Source of the DNA: Phlebiopsis flavidoalba
Taxonomy: Eukaryota > Basidiomycota > Agaricomycetes > Polyporales > Phanerochaetaceae
Assembly (NCBI GenBank): GCA_035772785.1
Contig: JAOCPU010000020.1
Location: 1-64,000 of the forward strand
Direction: 5' to 3'
DNA: 64,000 bases
In this document: one piece after another, positions 39,968-52,599 of the stretch
How positions within the stretch are numbered: the first letter of the stretch is position 1
How the letters are laid out: every line of letters starts with the position of its first letter
The notes under the pieces: generated by a model
What the model saw: only the letters and a program-made list of their open reading frames with translations
The model's database searches: none
What the model was told of the DNA's origin: nothing
Program-made: the position numbers and the translations under genes

Positions 39968-41866
39968 ATGTCGGAAACACCTACTGAAGTTGGCGAGGTA
40001 TGTACCCCAGTCCTGCTATATATGCACTGAATGTTCACCAAAGAGCCATGCTCACCTCCATCCTCGTCGTTATCCGCTGTCTGCGCTTTGACCTCCCGCC
40101 ATGACCGTCCACGCAGGGCCGTCACCGGCGTCCCAGAAGAGCAGCTGGGCGTCCTTCCTCAAGTCGTACGTTCTATCCTAGCCTTACCTGAAGACCGTTC
40201 CTTACTGACTCGTGCATTTGTTGCATCGTCGCGCCACCATATTGCGAGCGTTTCGGGCGATCTATCGAGCCTCACAGCCCCGCCGTTTATTCTCTCGCTC
40301 GCCCATCTCTCTCACCGAGTTCCCAGGGTGCGGCTTCACACTTTTTTGTGTCTTGTGGGCCGAGTGAACTCACGCCCCGCGGCGCGCAGCATACTGGTGT
40401 GAACGCCCGGAGTCTGTTTGCAGCCATCGCTGACGCGAAGACGGATGAGGATAGATCGGTCGCAGTGCTCAAGTGGGGTTCATCGTGCGTCCCCTCTTCC
40501 GGGCATGCTCTCATGACCTCTCAACCGATTCTTTTACGCCACGCAGAGCACACCTGAAGGGTCAGTACACATCACGCAATGAGAAGCTCGGGTCTGAGAA
40601 GAAGTGTGTCCTCTCCATTGCTGGCCTTATGCGATACATTGCTAACAATAACTTGACAGGTGGTTGGTGCTGTGACAGTAGGACCCCGCTCAACCCGGTG
40701 CTCGGCGATGTCCACCGGTGCGTCCCGTCATGTATCAATTTTTAGCGCAGCTGACCGCGCTGCTGCAGGTTGTTTTATGGCTACTGGCCTGACATTAATG
40801 GTCGGGGGCGTACGAAACCTCGTCGTCGAGCAGGTCTCGCACCACCCGCCCATCACTGCTTACTATATCGCGAATCCGTCCAAGGGACTCGTCTTGCAAG
40901 GGCCACAACGCGCAAAAGACGTCCTTCTCTGGGTATGCCTCGCTCAATGCGTAATTCCAAGAGTCATGCCTGACCCTAGAGCACAGGTGGAAGCATCATC
41001 GTGAAGCAGATCGGCCATGCCGTCCTCACGGTTGACTTGCCCGAGACTCACGCGGGAGAGAAGGAACAATTTTTGATTACTCTGCCTCGCCTGCGCATTG
41101 ACGGCTTGTGGTACGGCTCGCCTTACATTGAAGCTCACCGAGACTTCGTACATCCGGAGCTCCACTGGCTGGCTGCTCCTCGGGTGCGTTGCGTTTGTTA
41201 TTCCCTGACTTAATTCCTCGGCTAACTATCCTTTCAGATTTGCATACAAAGGCAAGGGTTTTATTTCGGTGGCAAGTCGCACCAGTTCAAGGCGGTGTTG
41301 ACGCCCGCCGCGGGCTCGAACAACGCGACAAAAGCGGGACGTTTGAGGGGCTCTGGCACTTGACGTCCAAGGACGTGCGCAGCGGCGAGGCGTTCACAAA
41401 AAGGACGTGCATGGGCCCGAAGGAGGAGGTCACCGTCGCCACCGTCGACGAGCAGGACGAGTGGGAGAGCCGGCTGGCTGTGGCAGCACGTCGCGTGCAA
41501 AAGGGTATCCGCGAGGGTGACTTTGAGACTGCAAGCCGAGAGAAAAGCAAGATTGAGGTGCGTCTTCCACGTCTCATGTGGTGATGCTTTAGTAATGATT
41601 GGTGTTGCAGAACGAGCAGAGGCAACGGAGACGCGATGAGCTCGCCGCAGGCACGAAGTGGGAACTCAAGCACTTTGACCACATTGAGTCGGACCCCATC
41701 TGTACATATGTCACTCCTTCTCTTCAACAAGTCATCATCTGGCTTCCCGCATGACATGTCGAACATCAGATGAGGATCTTGCCGACATTTTCAAAGCGAA
41801 CCCACCTACGAGATAGACGCGTATATCTTCAGGAACAACGGTCCGCACGCACGCGTTCCCTCTTAG
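39968..41866 (+). CDS. KES1: Oxysterol-binding protein, Kes1/Osh4 type
   Basis: A short (single ORD domain) lipid exchanger that moves sterol and PI4P between membranes. It starts MSETPTEVGE (39968), then SPASQKSSWASFLKS, VSGDLSSLTAPPFILS, a tract equivalent to FAAIADAKTDEDRSVAVLKW (40420) and LKGQYTSRNEKLGSEKK (40552). NPVLGD then YGYWPDINGRGRT lead to the ORP fingerprint EQVSHHPP (40828-40851), followed by ITAYYIANPSKGLVLQG, IIVKQIGHAVLTVDLPETHA, LITLPRLRIDGLWYGSPYIE, FKAVLTPAAGSNNATKAGRF, EGLWHLTSKDVRSGEAFTK and KHFDHIESDP. The C-terminus near FRNNGPHARVPS (stop at 41864) is uncertain because of indels; it could extend to about 41950. No PH or ankyrin domain is present. Short introns throughout. 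Confidence 0.93.
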
Positions 41867-42544
41867 AAGGGCGGCTAGATCGCGGAGGGAGTGGAAGCAA
41901 AGATGAAAAAGAAAGGTGGTTGGAACGGAGCCAAGATTACCCTAATTCTGTGTTCTTGTGTATTCTACTAGTCTGAACGAAGTGATTCTTGCCTACGCAC
42001 TGGTGGACGTCGCGGCTTTCCTAGCTTCGAAACACGATGTGAGTTTTCTCCAGAGATCATCACGAAGTGTAGGCGTTGGGCAATCTTGGTAAGACCTTGG
42101 TAAGGACTACATGGTTTGATAGTCTGCGTTAGTGGTGGTACTCCTGGCTTCCAGCGTGAATGGTGGTTTAAATGTGATGGCTTCGACAGCTTGGTAGAGG
42201 TGAGGGTGCGCATGCTTAAAATTGATGAGAAAGGCAGAGCGAGCGACTCGCGTTATAGCGACTCCTGCGGCGTAGAATAAATTTGAGCATATACTTATAC
42301 GGCCAACGACACCCTCGCTCAATGACGTCTGTCAACAACCGTCTTTCCTATTTTCGGCGTCGTTCTCACCCCTGCTACCATCAACAATCGTTGTCGGACG
42401 TGCTCAAATAGCTGTACATTATAATATACAGCCCAGTTTTCAACTTTTCCAAAAGTAAAGATTCCGCCGTGGCCCGTGACCCGTCCGTAGTTTGAAGCGT
42501 GAACTTTGAACAGTTGTTTAAAATTTAAAGTTTTAAAGTTTAAA
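41867..42544. other. Intergenic, no gene seen
   Basis: No recognisable coding sequence. From about 42,510 the composition shifts to TTTAAA/GTTTAAAC-rich sequence at the border of the next element. Confidence 0.45.
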
Positions 42545-42552
42545 CTGTAAAC

Positions 42553-43479
42553 TAAGGCTCCCACTGTTTAGTTTATTTTTTATTTACTGTTTATATAACA
42601 GTTTAAACTGTTTATGGTTTATGGTTTATATTACGAAAATAAGGTCCGTAAAATGGGGCGTAAAACTGTTTCTATAAACAGTAAACTAAAACAGTCTTCT
42701 ATGCGTGAATTGTTGGGCCTTACAAAAACATCGAGCTGCTCATATTATATTGGCACTCTCATTGTAAGCATCTGAACCCCACGATGTATTGATGCTCGCG
42801 ACGAGGACGGCGGTCAAGACGGTGGCGCGTCAGGCGGGGCGTCTAATTACCATAACGAGACAAGGAGGCGGGGATGGCGCCGCCCATCATGTCCGTTCTT
42901 ACAATGCCTTTCGGCTGAAGCAACGAGAAGAATAATAATGCATGTAGCCTCAAACTGTCCTAAAAGAGTCTCCTCAAGAAATATGTCGTTTTAAAAGGTC
43001 AGAATGACCCAGATATTCTGAATTGGCGCGACAATCCTTTGACAATCCTTTAGCTTCGAGTCGGGTTTGAAGTACTTATCTCTTTGCTCACGTTCATGCT
43101 GCTCGATGAGTCAGTACATCTGCCGCCCCTCTACAGGCATATGACATTTATCTGCCGTCATCTGGTCGGTCAAGTTCAGCCCAGGGAACGTCTCGCACCG
43201 GAAGTGTAGCACCAGCGCTTATGACTGGGCTAGGCAGCTGGCTGTCCAATCTTCCGCGTTGCGACCCTCGGCACAATGGAGAGGTAGTTACACTCGTTGG
43301 TAACCTTTTTTTTCAGCACTGAATGATGCTCTGATATTGTCCAAAAAGCTTTTTTTACTCGAGAGTACAACATAAACTGTTTAGTTTACTGTCTATAAAA
43401 CTGTTTATAAACTGTTTATGACTGTTTACTGTTTATTTACAAAATTTTCGTAAACATAAACTAAACAGTTGGAGCCTTA
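42553..43479. mobile_element. hAT-type MITE with subterminal repeats
   Basis: The left end reads TAAGGCTCCCACTGTTTAG and the right end, reverse-complemented, TAAGGCTCCAACTGTTTAG. Both are bordered by the same 8-base word CTGTAAAC (42545-42552 and 43480-43487), the target duplication length of the hAT superfamily. Just inside each end are dense copies of CTGTTTA, GTTTAAAC and related words in both orientations, resembling the subterminal transposase-binding repeats of hAT elements. The 927-base body has no transposase and the middle looks like unrelated DNA. A further partial end (AGAGCCTTAC) lies outside at 43490. Because the flanking word resembles the internal repeats, chance similarity is possible. 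Confidence 0.7.
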
Positions 43480-43569
43480 CTGTAAACTTAGAGCCTTACT
43501 TTACACTTAAAGTTTTCTTGCAGAGGAGTTGGGAGGAGATGCAAAAAAGACGAATCACAAACAGCGAGC

Positions 43570-43662
43570 GACCACCAGCAGGATTCGAACCTGCGCCCTC
43601 AAAGAGGAGGTGATAGTCGAACGAATTCGAATCAACCGCCGTAACCACTTGGCTATAGTGCC
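43570..43662 (-). tRNA. tRNA-Ser(CGA), copy 2, with tiny intron
   Basis: A near copy of the tRNA at 26.3 kb. Acceptor GGCACTA, D-arm AGCCAAGTGGTTACGG, anticodon stem GTTGA/TCGAC around the loop TTCGAA-T (anticodon CGA), a four-base TTCG insert at the canonical intron site, a CCTC/GAGG variable arm and the T-arm GCAGGTTCGAATCCTGC are all present. One extra G lies in the 3' acceptor strand. A minus-strand TTTTTT about 25 bases downstream (near 43545) is a good Pol III terminator. It sits just beyond the hAT-type MITE. Confidence 0.82.
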
Positions 43663-45894
43663 GTATCACAACGTATATAATTGATAATATATGTTCAGTG
43701 TGAACAAGGCAGATAGCCTTCCAGCTGCTTGGTTCGACCCAGTCCCGCCGCATAGCTTTGATGAATAGGCGGCAAACTTGTCTCCATCGAAGTCTATGTG
43801 AGTCGATATCGATGGTCTTCGAGTCAGACTCTTCAAAGCAGCAACCAGCCACCCAGATCACCCCGGCCCATTTCACAACGGATCGTTTATACTGTTTAGC
43901 ACTGAACCCACGATTTTAACATATCCTATCACCCCGTTTTTTATGTCAGATTTATCTCCTAGGAGGAACCCTCCATAACCAGTAGATGTACGCATATAGC
44001 AATACTGAATACCTCACATTCAAACTACACCAATATGTCCAACCCTTCACCAGGTCGATGATGGCGAAAACCAGCCGTGAGGCTAAACTCGGCGCGAACC
44101 GAACCTGGCAAGTGAGTTGTTTCGCGATGTCAGATCTTAACCTCAGAGGCAATCGTTAACTCTCGGCTTTTTGTAGAGCATCCCAGGATACTCAATCACC
44201 GCTCACACGTCATGACCCTGGTATGGTTTCGCGAATAGCCATCTCAGTCTGCACAAATTGTTGATCCGGCGACCTAATTTCCATAGATGTTTTAGCGATG
44301 CTCCGACCGAGCCAGCTCTTTGAGCTGAACCAAGTACGTGGGCTGAGGACAAAAAACAAACCGAAGGACACGGGGAGCTCAACCTTTCCTCTTGTTTTTC
44401 ATCATCCTTCGTGGATGGTAGGCCGCAATAGATGATGCGTCGACACAGTCACCAAACATGGTCCCTCATGGGCGGATTAACCAAATTGGAGTACCTGAAA
44501 GAGGAATATATTCGTTGGTAAAATCAAACTTTCGTCAGGCAAATAAATTACCTCCATAACGGGAATGGGTTCCATGGAATTACACATGGACGCGAGGCCG
44601 ATGGTAGATTGTATTCTCAATAATTTCCTTTTCCCTCGGCTCCTGAAATTAACTATTAGCGCGACGGCTTCTACCGCAGTGTACGTAATCAGGGAAGTGC
44701 AGGCCTCTAAAAAGTTCCTTGAATGAGGGCCATCACAGCATTCGCTTGTCCGCCCACCTATATTAAGAGCGGTCGCACAAGGCTGTCGCCATCCGTCAGA
44801 GAAGCTTATGCTGCTGGGATACGCGCTGTCACCAAACGGACGTGAGGACTATAGTCACCGGCTCAAGAGTGCTGGGTAAGAAGGAGGCCGTGTTCTGAAG
44901 ACTTATACCGAAGAACTTGAAAACTCATACTTACACACGAATTCTTGAAGCACACCCATAATGCTTCCATGTTGCTCCGCAGCTTATTCCCCACACCAGT
45001 CTGCTTGGACGGAAACGCGTTCAACCGACACAACTGCGGCATTGATGGTGGAACTGAACTTGACGGGGCACCTTTTTCAAAATTATGTTCAGTGGGCAAA
45101 CTCTGCCCGATAACAGTCTATATCGCGGGGTACAGTCACTGCCGTCAGGAGGATCCAAGAGCTAGTTGCTGAATTTGTACGCACCCCTTCCTACTTCCAG
45201 ACCGGATTTCCTGGTATCGAGATGGCACATGCCCCTGGAATACTTTGTACATACTCTTTCACGTTGACCCGTATTGGACCGTACGAGGCAAGGTGCAGTA
45301 CAGGAATTACGTTATTACTTGGAGTCTTCGCCACTTCTACAACCTGTTGCCAGGCGAATCACTACATAGACCCCAAAGGTGCAAAAACGATCACTGCCTT
45401 GACCACGCCCTTCAGTGGCGAGATCATCCGTTATCGTAGGCGTCATCTGTGACGGTGCACCCCTGAGTCATCCGTCTCCGTCTGGAAGCTCGCGATCCTG
45501 CAACTAATACGAGAAGGTGTCGTGATAGCGATACCATAACCTGTCAACAAATGGCCCCCCCCCCCGACGACCCACCCTCGAGCCTTATAGTTCTCCATTT
45601 ATTCGAGCACGTCTACTAACTGCGTCTTTCTCGCGAATAGTTGACCGTGTAGCTGGCAGAGTGCTGAACTGGTCAGAAAAAATTGTGCCAAAATATATTC
45701 CCGCGCCCTCGGTTAGCTAATGCGTTTACAGGACCGGACTGATGCTGTTCTTCAGCAAGATGGACGAGAGGACTCATAGCGAGCCCTAAGTTATCGAGCT
45801 AGCGATTCGGACCAAGTGTATCAAACATCGTCAACATAATACTGCTTTCTTCTTGCTCAGATTACAATTCGATAAGCTCCTATCAGGGTACGAA
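43663..45894. other. Region without an assignable gene
   Basis: No family is recognised. Protein-like but unplaced fragments occur on the plus strand between 44,760 and 45,440 (for example DPYWTVRGKVQYRNYVITW near 45265), possibly exons of an unidentified gene. A C-run lies at 45551. Confidence 0.35.
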
Positions 45895-46960
45895 TTAAAT
45901 TTGGATTTCGAGGGATGCTGAGAAAATTGTGTGACGAAGACGAAGTACAAGCTCGGTAGCATGGCGCTGCGTGGTGGCATCTCGTGTGATATTTGAACCC
46001 CCTGTCACAAAGGGATCACATTTGCCGCCCCTCGCGCCGGAGGGCTTGTTGAGAATGCGTGGGGAGTGACACCTTCGGCAATGAACCCGTATTGACATCT
46101 ACGCTTAGTCTCATGATGTCGAAGTCGTAGTCGACGATAAGTCCAAGTTTGAGCTGACGGTAAACTTTGCACATCATCATGTTTTGAAGTGCAATATATG
46201 GCATGCCTGGCATCAGCCGAATGTCGAGTGGGAGGTGTGTAAGGAAAGGTAGTATGGCGGTCAAGGTGCAGAACAATGACTGTGATACTGTCAGAAAGCA
46301 GGCATGTCAAATTAGCCAAGGGGAATTGTCAAAGGGTAGCGTAGTAACATACAGATAGTGTTGCTGGCCACTTGCGCAATACATGCATGACAGACAGACC
46401 GCGTCGGCGAAATGCCATTTATGTGTCCTTCGCTACCGCCGAGAAACACGCGCATCCGCGCGTGCCAGGTTATCACCAAAACTGGTACATCTTCAACAAT
46501 CTGTAGCTGAGTGCTAAGAAAGAACATGCTGTCTGTGACAACATTCAGAATTATCCCAACACCAGCCACGGTATTCACTGAGTCCATGATGCAGCGACGC
46601 GTTGTTCCGATGTGTGATGCGCGAACCGCGGGAACGGTTGTCCCGAATGTCACCGCGGAGCAAACCATCCAGAGAGTGAATAAAGTGCCGACGACGCGCA
46701 AGTTGTGGAGGTAAACGGCGCGTAGGCGAATGAACATCAGAGCTGAGGACAGAAGAGGAGCCACCGACAATAAAGTGGACCCGCGATTCGGAAAAGTGTA
46801 TCACAGTCATCAAACCTCTGCTACTGCGTAGCAGGAAACGTAAGTACGTCATACTCGAACAGGAGATGTCATGGCTCACAGAGGAACGCAAGGGAGAGGT
46901 AAACGCAAGCCAGTAGTTGTAAGCCTATACGTCGAGAGCGGCATCAGTCCTGACTATGCA
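45895..46960 (-). CDS. Fungal multi-pass membrane protein (7TM-like)
   Basis: A polytopic membrane protein of a large agaricomycete family of unknown function, often annotated by its DUF6533 N-terminal domain. Recognisable blocks are LLACVYLSLAFLCEP (about 46910), PLLSSALMFIRLRAVYLHN (about 46750), VGTLFTLWMVCSAVTFGTTV (a membrane segment), ASHIGTTRRC, TVAGVGIILNVVTDSMFFLS (another), ITVIVLCTLTAILPFLTHLP (about 46260) and MPYIALQNMMMCKVYRQLKLG, a conserved patch in the cytoplasmic tail. At least five hydrophobic helices are visible. The N-terminal exons could not be placed and may extend upstream of 46960. No enzymatic motif is visible; a receptor-like role is speculation. Confidence 0.68.
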
Positions 46961-47644
46961 CATCCCGTCAAGTGGGTTTCCCTGCGCCGACCTTGACAGA
47001 ACATATAGCAATTGCGTGTAGATGAACTTAAATTTAGTCAGAAGGGCGTATTCTTCACCAAGGTTTGTGAAGATTTCCCCATGTCCACGCCCCTTGTATC
47101 GAAAGTGACTCTGAATTAGTATAGTGCAAGTCTGAGTTAGACATCGCACTCACCCCTGCAACTGACTGCGCACCAAACCCCCTGCAGTATCTCTCATAAA
47201 TTCATGCGCATGCGCAGAGACCCGCGGATGGAAGCCCATGTCAAAGCTACGTCTGAAGCTCGACTCGAGTCCAAGGGTAGAGATGCGGAATGGAGGTTGT
47301 CGCCTGACGTCGCCATTCCCGTCACCGTCGCCGTCGAGTGACGTCCTTGTCGTCGTGAAGAAGGGTACAAATGCGTACGCACATGAATCGCGCGTGCTGT
47401 TATGCATAGACGAAGGTGAGACAAGAAGCGTAACGCTGAGTGATCGACGTGGAACACGCTATCGTAATCGTGATTTGTGATTGTAGCCGAAACGTCGACA
47501 TCCGCACTGCAGCCAGAGGCAAGAACGGCGACGAACATCTACCACCGATGAATCACAGAAATGAAAGACACAGCTCGTTCAAAGGTAATACATAAGGATA
47601 AATATGAGAAGTATGCAGTGTTTTCCTACATTTACACCAGCAAA
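46961..47644. other. Intergenic, no gene seen
   Basis: Open frames overlap on both strands between 47,150 and 47,540 without family resemblance. It may hold unplaced N-terminal exons of the membrane protein at its left. Confidence 0.35.
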
Positions 47645-50600
47645 CTAATCGGGAACATTCTTTAGTGTTGGGAACTTCGACGGGGGCTTGGTGGTCGAGC
47701 TTGTCGAGAACCTCTTGTTGCTCGTCTTTAGTCATCCCGATGCTATGATATGGGAATGGAGCATGCGAGCTAGCAGCACGTCCATGTCTTTAAAATAATC
47801 AACGTACAAATCTTGAGCGAACTGATTCACTTCCGAGGGTTTTTGCTATCATCCCAAGTTCAACAAGAGCCTCACGGCGAGCGATTAATCTAGACCATAC
47901 GGATAAGGTCAGATTCTAAGGTTCCGATGATATAGCTTACTTCTCCTGTGGGGTTTGTGGACGCTTATGATGACCCCTTCTGGGCGGCCAATTTGAATCG
48001 CTAGCGGAGGGTTTGATCTTTGCTGAGGCATTCGCTGCCTTCGTTGATTTCTGAGAGGAGCCGGCTTGTTTGAGAGCTTTTCTCTTTCAATATAGATGCG
48101 CGCATCAAGGTACGCAAGTGAATACGACAACAAAAAACTTACAGCGAACAGCGCCTTCATCCGCTCACTTTCAACTGCATTCTCTGTGATAAGGCTTTCG
48201 TTCCGATGCGTATAATCGACCCCAATATCTTTCAACGTCGTAGAAATGCCCATCTTCTTGAGGCCATCCTTGATTCTGGGGTTGTCTATATCATTTCGGT
48301 CAACGTAACCATCCGGAAATGGGCTTGCCGTGACGTACATCATCGAATAGTAGGGCTACCCCAAACCACCACGAAGCTCCCCCTATCAAGCGTAAGTACT
48401 CTCCACACCACGAAGAGATACAGCGCTCTTACATCCTCCTTCTTTCCAGAGGCCTCGGCCTCATACACCCATCCGGCTTTCCCAGCTATGCGGGGGAGCT
48501 TTGGTCTGCTTGCGTCCATGTTCGCTAAGGCCCAGTCGAGGTCCATAAGCGTCGCCTTTTCGATCTATAAATTCATTGATAACGGACGAGTAATAATCAA
48601 GAGCCAATCCACATACCGCCATCTTAGTGCCAATCTCTCCTTCCTTGAGGCTGAATATCTTCCTCAAGCCAAACAGCTCGCCTTGTCTCCGCTTATCACC
48701 TTGTACGCCGTCGAAATATCTGGTTTTGTACGCTGGCATCATAACCCACAGCCATCTGCTGCTGTTTGTATACTTGTCGAGCGTAAATGAGCTCTTCAAG
48801 AGATCCAGCACCGAGGAGGCGATATACAGATACGTCACGTGTTTGGCCAAATCTGTAGGCACGATCCATCGCTTGAAGATCATGAGCGGCGGGGTCTAAT
48901 TGTGAAAGGTCAGATAACTTGTGACGCTACAGAGCAATGTATGCCTACTCCAGTTGGGATCTGGTCCAGTTGGTGCGGTGTTCAGTACGGAACATGGAGG
49001 AGAGAACAGAGCGCTCACCAAATATCACAACTTTATTGGCACCGGTGAGGTTTAGCCCCGTTCCACCATGCAAGCGTTGAAATGAGAAAGATGAAAACAT
49101 TTGGGTCTTGATTGAACCGATCGATGATAGGCATGCGGGTCAGACTGCTTTGTTTGAACCGTCAAGCTTGACGAAGCCGAGGTCTATTTCTCGCATAAGC
49201 ACTGTATCAGTTTAAATAGAGATCTCCACGACGTACTTTGCGACTGCAAATGGAACTCCAGCATTTCTAGTAGCTTGACGGATTTGGTAAAAATTAGGAC
49301 CTTGTTTGACGGCACCTTTCGCCACTCATTCAAGAGGGTCTCGAGCACCTGTTGGGTGCCTCATCAGTTGACCATACGTCGTCGCACGAATTAAATGACC
49401 CAAAACCATCCATTTGCCGCAATACCTCGGGACCAACATAGCAGGTCCATAATTCGGTATGTCTCCATCAGGAAATGCTAGCTCACTGAGAGCTTTATTT
49501 CGAGCTACTTGCTCAGGTGTGTCGCAGGTCGTGCTAGGACGAGGATGCATGTCAGTACGGTATCCGAGTCAGTTGAGGGGGGAATTTACAAGGCAAAATC
49601 AGTGCAAGATGGTTGGAAATCTTGATTTGTGCGCTCATGTACTTGAAAAGGTCAGCCTTGTCGTATGGATGGCAGCAACCTCTTCGTCTATGATCGTCAT
49701 TAGCGTACAAAATCGAACGGGAGGGACAATGCAGACTTTTTGCCGCTCTTACAATCACAAACTTCGTCTTTTCGGACCATATTCTGCACTGGTTTGCTGG
49801 CAACCATGCGCCTGTATACGTCAACCTGTTTGGGGCCAAGAGGGCAAAAAACGACCTCGTCCGTCTTCTTGGGGAGCTGCGCAGGGCGATGCAGTCAACG
49901 TTTCCTCAGCACAACGACCTGAGCGTACCTGCTCCTTGATTAAATCTTTTGTCCTCCGTAGGAAAAATATCGGAAGGAACTTTTCCTTGAGAATTCTGGC
50001 GACGACCTTGTGAAAAGTTTGCCAAAGGCTCTGAGTATGAGGGTTAAATATAGTATGCCAACAACGCACAGTAGCCTTCATCTTTTCTTCTTCAGAAGCG
50101 CTTTTGCTCTGACCGCGCGCGTAAGTGGGTGGCCCACGTATGATTCCCATTGCTTCTTTGTCCCAACTGCGCCTGGATTGGTCCAATCAAGAATAGTCCA
50201 TAGCTCGTTGTACGAGTTTTTGGATGGCTAGTGAAAGGTTGAGTATCATTGACAACCTTGAAACGGAGAGCATAACCAGTTCCCGTGACACCGAAGCGCC
50301 GGACACACTTGAAACGATAAATGCTTCTGTGAGCTTCGAACGTGGGTTCTTTACTCGATGCGCCTCATCAACAAAGATACATGAGAAAGGCAGATCGTCA
50401 AGCAGGTGTCAATGTCCCGTCATGGCCAAGTCAAACGTTGTTAGCACTGATATCAATGGCGGTAGCGTGTCGTACAGCACATAGTGATAAGCTGGCACGC
50501 ACCGACGATCAAGTCGACCAAGCTTGAAAAATCTTTGAGCACTGCATCGCGCTCTTGAGAGCTGACGGCGGTGGAGTATATGTCCCTACCTCAAAGTATC

Positions 50601-52374
50601 ACCCACTGCAACACCTGAGTCTACATAAATCGAAAAAGAATCAAACAAGACACTTACTGTTTCGAGTCACGCTCCCAGTTTACCAATCACACTGCTTGGG
50701 GCGACGATCAGAGCTGTAGCCACTTCTCGTCGGGGCCCTCAGGTAAAGTGCGCTTCTCCTTCCAAAGATGTGAGTCCATCAAATGCGAGAATGTTTGCGG
50801 CGCCGACTGAGATCCTGAGATGTGCCCGACTTGGACATCAAGGCGGCGAGGAATGCAATAGTATTTGAATGGTTTTCCCTGATCAAACCGTGTTTAACAA
50901 ACTCGGCCCATTGATCACCATGCAACGTACGAGGATCCCATATCATCGCCCAATAAACACCACGGTTCTCCTGATAATTCGTTCCCAGAAAAAGCGAACT
51001 CCATCAACGCTGATAATCCCGGGAGGTGGGCATTGATACTTTGGAGGAACTTGAACAAGGCGTGGCTTGAGTGGTGATGTCCGCGGTTTGAGCAGCACAA
51101 GGTACATGCTTATACGAAGAGTCGAGTACCAGTGGTCCGAGTGTTTCTTGAACTGGGGTGAGAGGAAACGACGGTCGTATATAAATATGCTGTCCATGGG
51201 CTTCAGATCTTTCCGCCACTTCTTGTGAGTCTTTGCTGCTCCGGTCGTCGGACCCATCCAACTCGGACTCTGGCTCCGTGTCAGAGTCTGTGTCTTCAGC
51301 AATACCTGTGTCTTTCTCGAATTTGTGACCAGAGTTGGGGCGGCCGCCAATGTTCACACACTTTGTGTCGCTTGAGGGTGCGTATTGGCAGGCTCTAGAG
51401 TCGGACTCTGGTTCCGTGGCCGAGGAATCACACTCGCCCTGGTTTGGCAAGGGTGATTTATGGCTCCTCTCTTTATCAACACAAGCCCGCTCGAGGAGGA
51501 CGGGATCTGTTGGCTCTGGTTCGGATTTCGGATTCTACAAACGTTTCATGTCTCAGCAGAGCCTATGATTATAGATCTGGTTGACGAACCTGTGGCTGAG
51601 TCGTCGATACCGGCACCAATGGAGGTAGTTTGACTAGCATTTCTTGACTGTGTCCTGAGCCTCATTTCCTCGGCCACGATAGCCAGGGGTCCGTGGAAGA
51701 GTGGGTCCTGGATTATCTCCATCGAGCGGGATGGAATGTCAGAGCCATACTCTCCGTCTGATGGAAGTGAGGAACGATCATCGTCTGGATCCTCTAGGTC
51801 GTTCTCTCCACTCACGATCCCTTCCGTATCCCGACTGGAGGCCAAGGTCGCCTGCGATGGGCGAGAGGTCATTACGCGCATAATAGGGGGCCGGTGAGGC
51901 AAAGTTGATACACACCGAAGAATTGAATCAGAAGGTTGTGGCGTATTCCAGACGTTATCACAGTTCTATCTTTATTGACAGGTTGTCGTGTCTTGGTCTT
52001 ACTCTTCCTACCGACATTCCTGAGTACTTCACTCCTCCGCTTGCGAGGCTTTGCCTGTGCGGCCGAATCGTCTTCTATATCGGACGGCTCAGCAAGCCTT
52101 TTGCGCTTAGTTGCCCTCTTCCTCGCCAGAGGGAGAGACTCCTCTTTAACCTTGCCAGGATTGAAGTCAGAGTCCGAGTCTAGCTCTAAGGCCATCACGT
52201 CCAAATCGCGTCAATAAAATGGTTTTCCCAATCATAGTCCAGCTCTGAGTCACGAACCTAGCGGAATAGGATTTGAATGCAGCACTAGTATGATTAGACT
52301 TCTTCGCGGCTCGTAACGTAGTCAAAATCCTCACTAGGTTTTGTAACTGCCCGTCCAGAACGTGGGCGCGACAT
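47645..52374 (-). CDS. SNF2-family helicase, ERCC6L2-like
   Basis: A Swi2/Snf2 DNA-dependent ATPase closest to ERCC6L2, a repair-associated remodeller. It starts [20 protein letters not shown] (52374), followed by a long acidic and basic low-complexity region ([40 protein letters not shown]). The helicase core follows: [21 protein letters not shown] (motif I, about 50900), [10 protein letters not shown] (motif Ia), [20 protein letters not shown] (DEAH, about 50360), [25 protein letters not shown] (about 49970), a C-x-C-K-S-G-K-K patch (about 49765), WRKV...KVLIFTKS (about 49300), [20 protein letters not shown] (about 49050) and [22 protein letters not shown] (motif VI, about 48850). The C-terminal region has [20 protein letters not shown] and [20 protein letters not shown], and ends [13 protein letters not shown]. 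Many introns and indels. Confidence 0.87.
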
Positions 52375-52599
52375 GCAAGACGAACGCTAACACAGCGTAA
52401 GCGCCCATTAAGGGAGATTCACGCGTCTCGTGATGGGATCGGGGATATATCATATGGGCTGCACTTGCACTGCTGCTGTCAATCATCGTTGCCGTTGTTG
52501 ACCCGAAATAGACCCAGCACTTATGTCCCTTTCTTCCTTTCCACTCCGTGGTTGCGTCTCAATATGCCCCTGCGATACGTACGCAAGAAGCTTACGGCC

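Noticed and set aside
43496..43876. 126-codon minus-strand open frame
   Set aside because: It reads straight through the tRNA-Ser gene. The similar peptide at 26,171-26,425 is the other tRNA copy translated, not a protein family.
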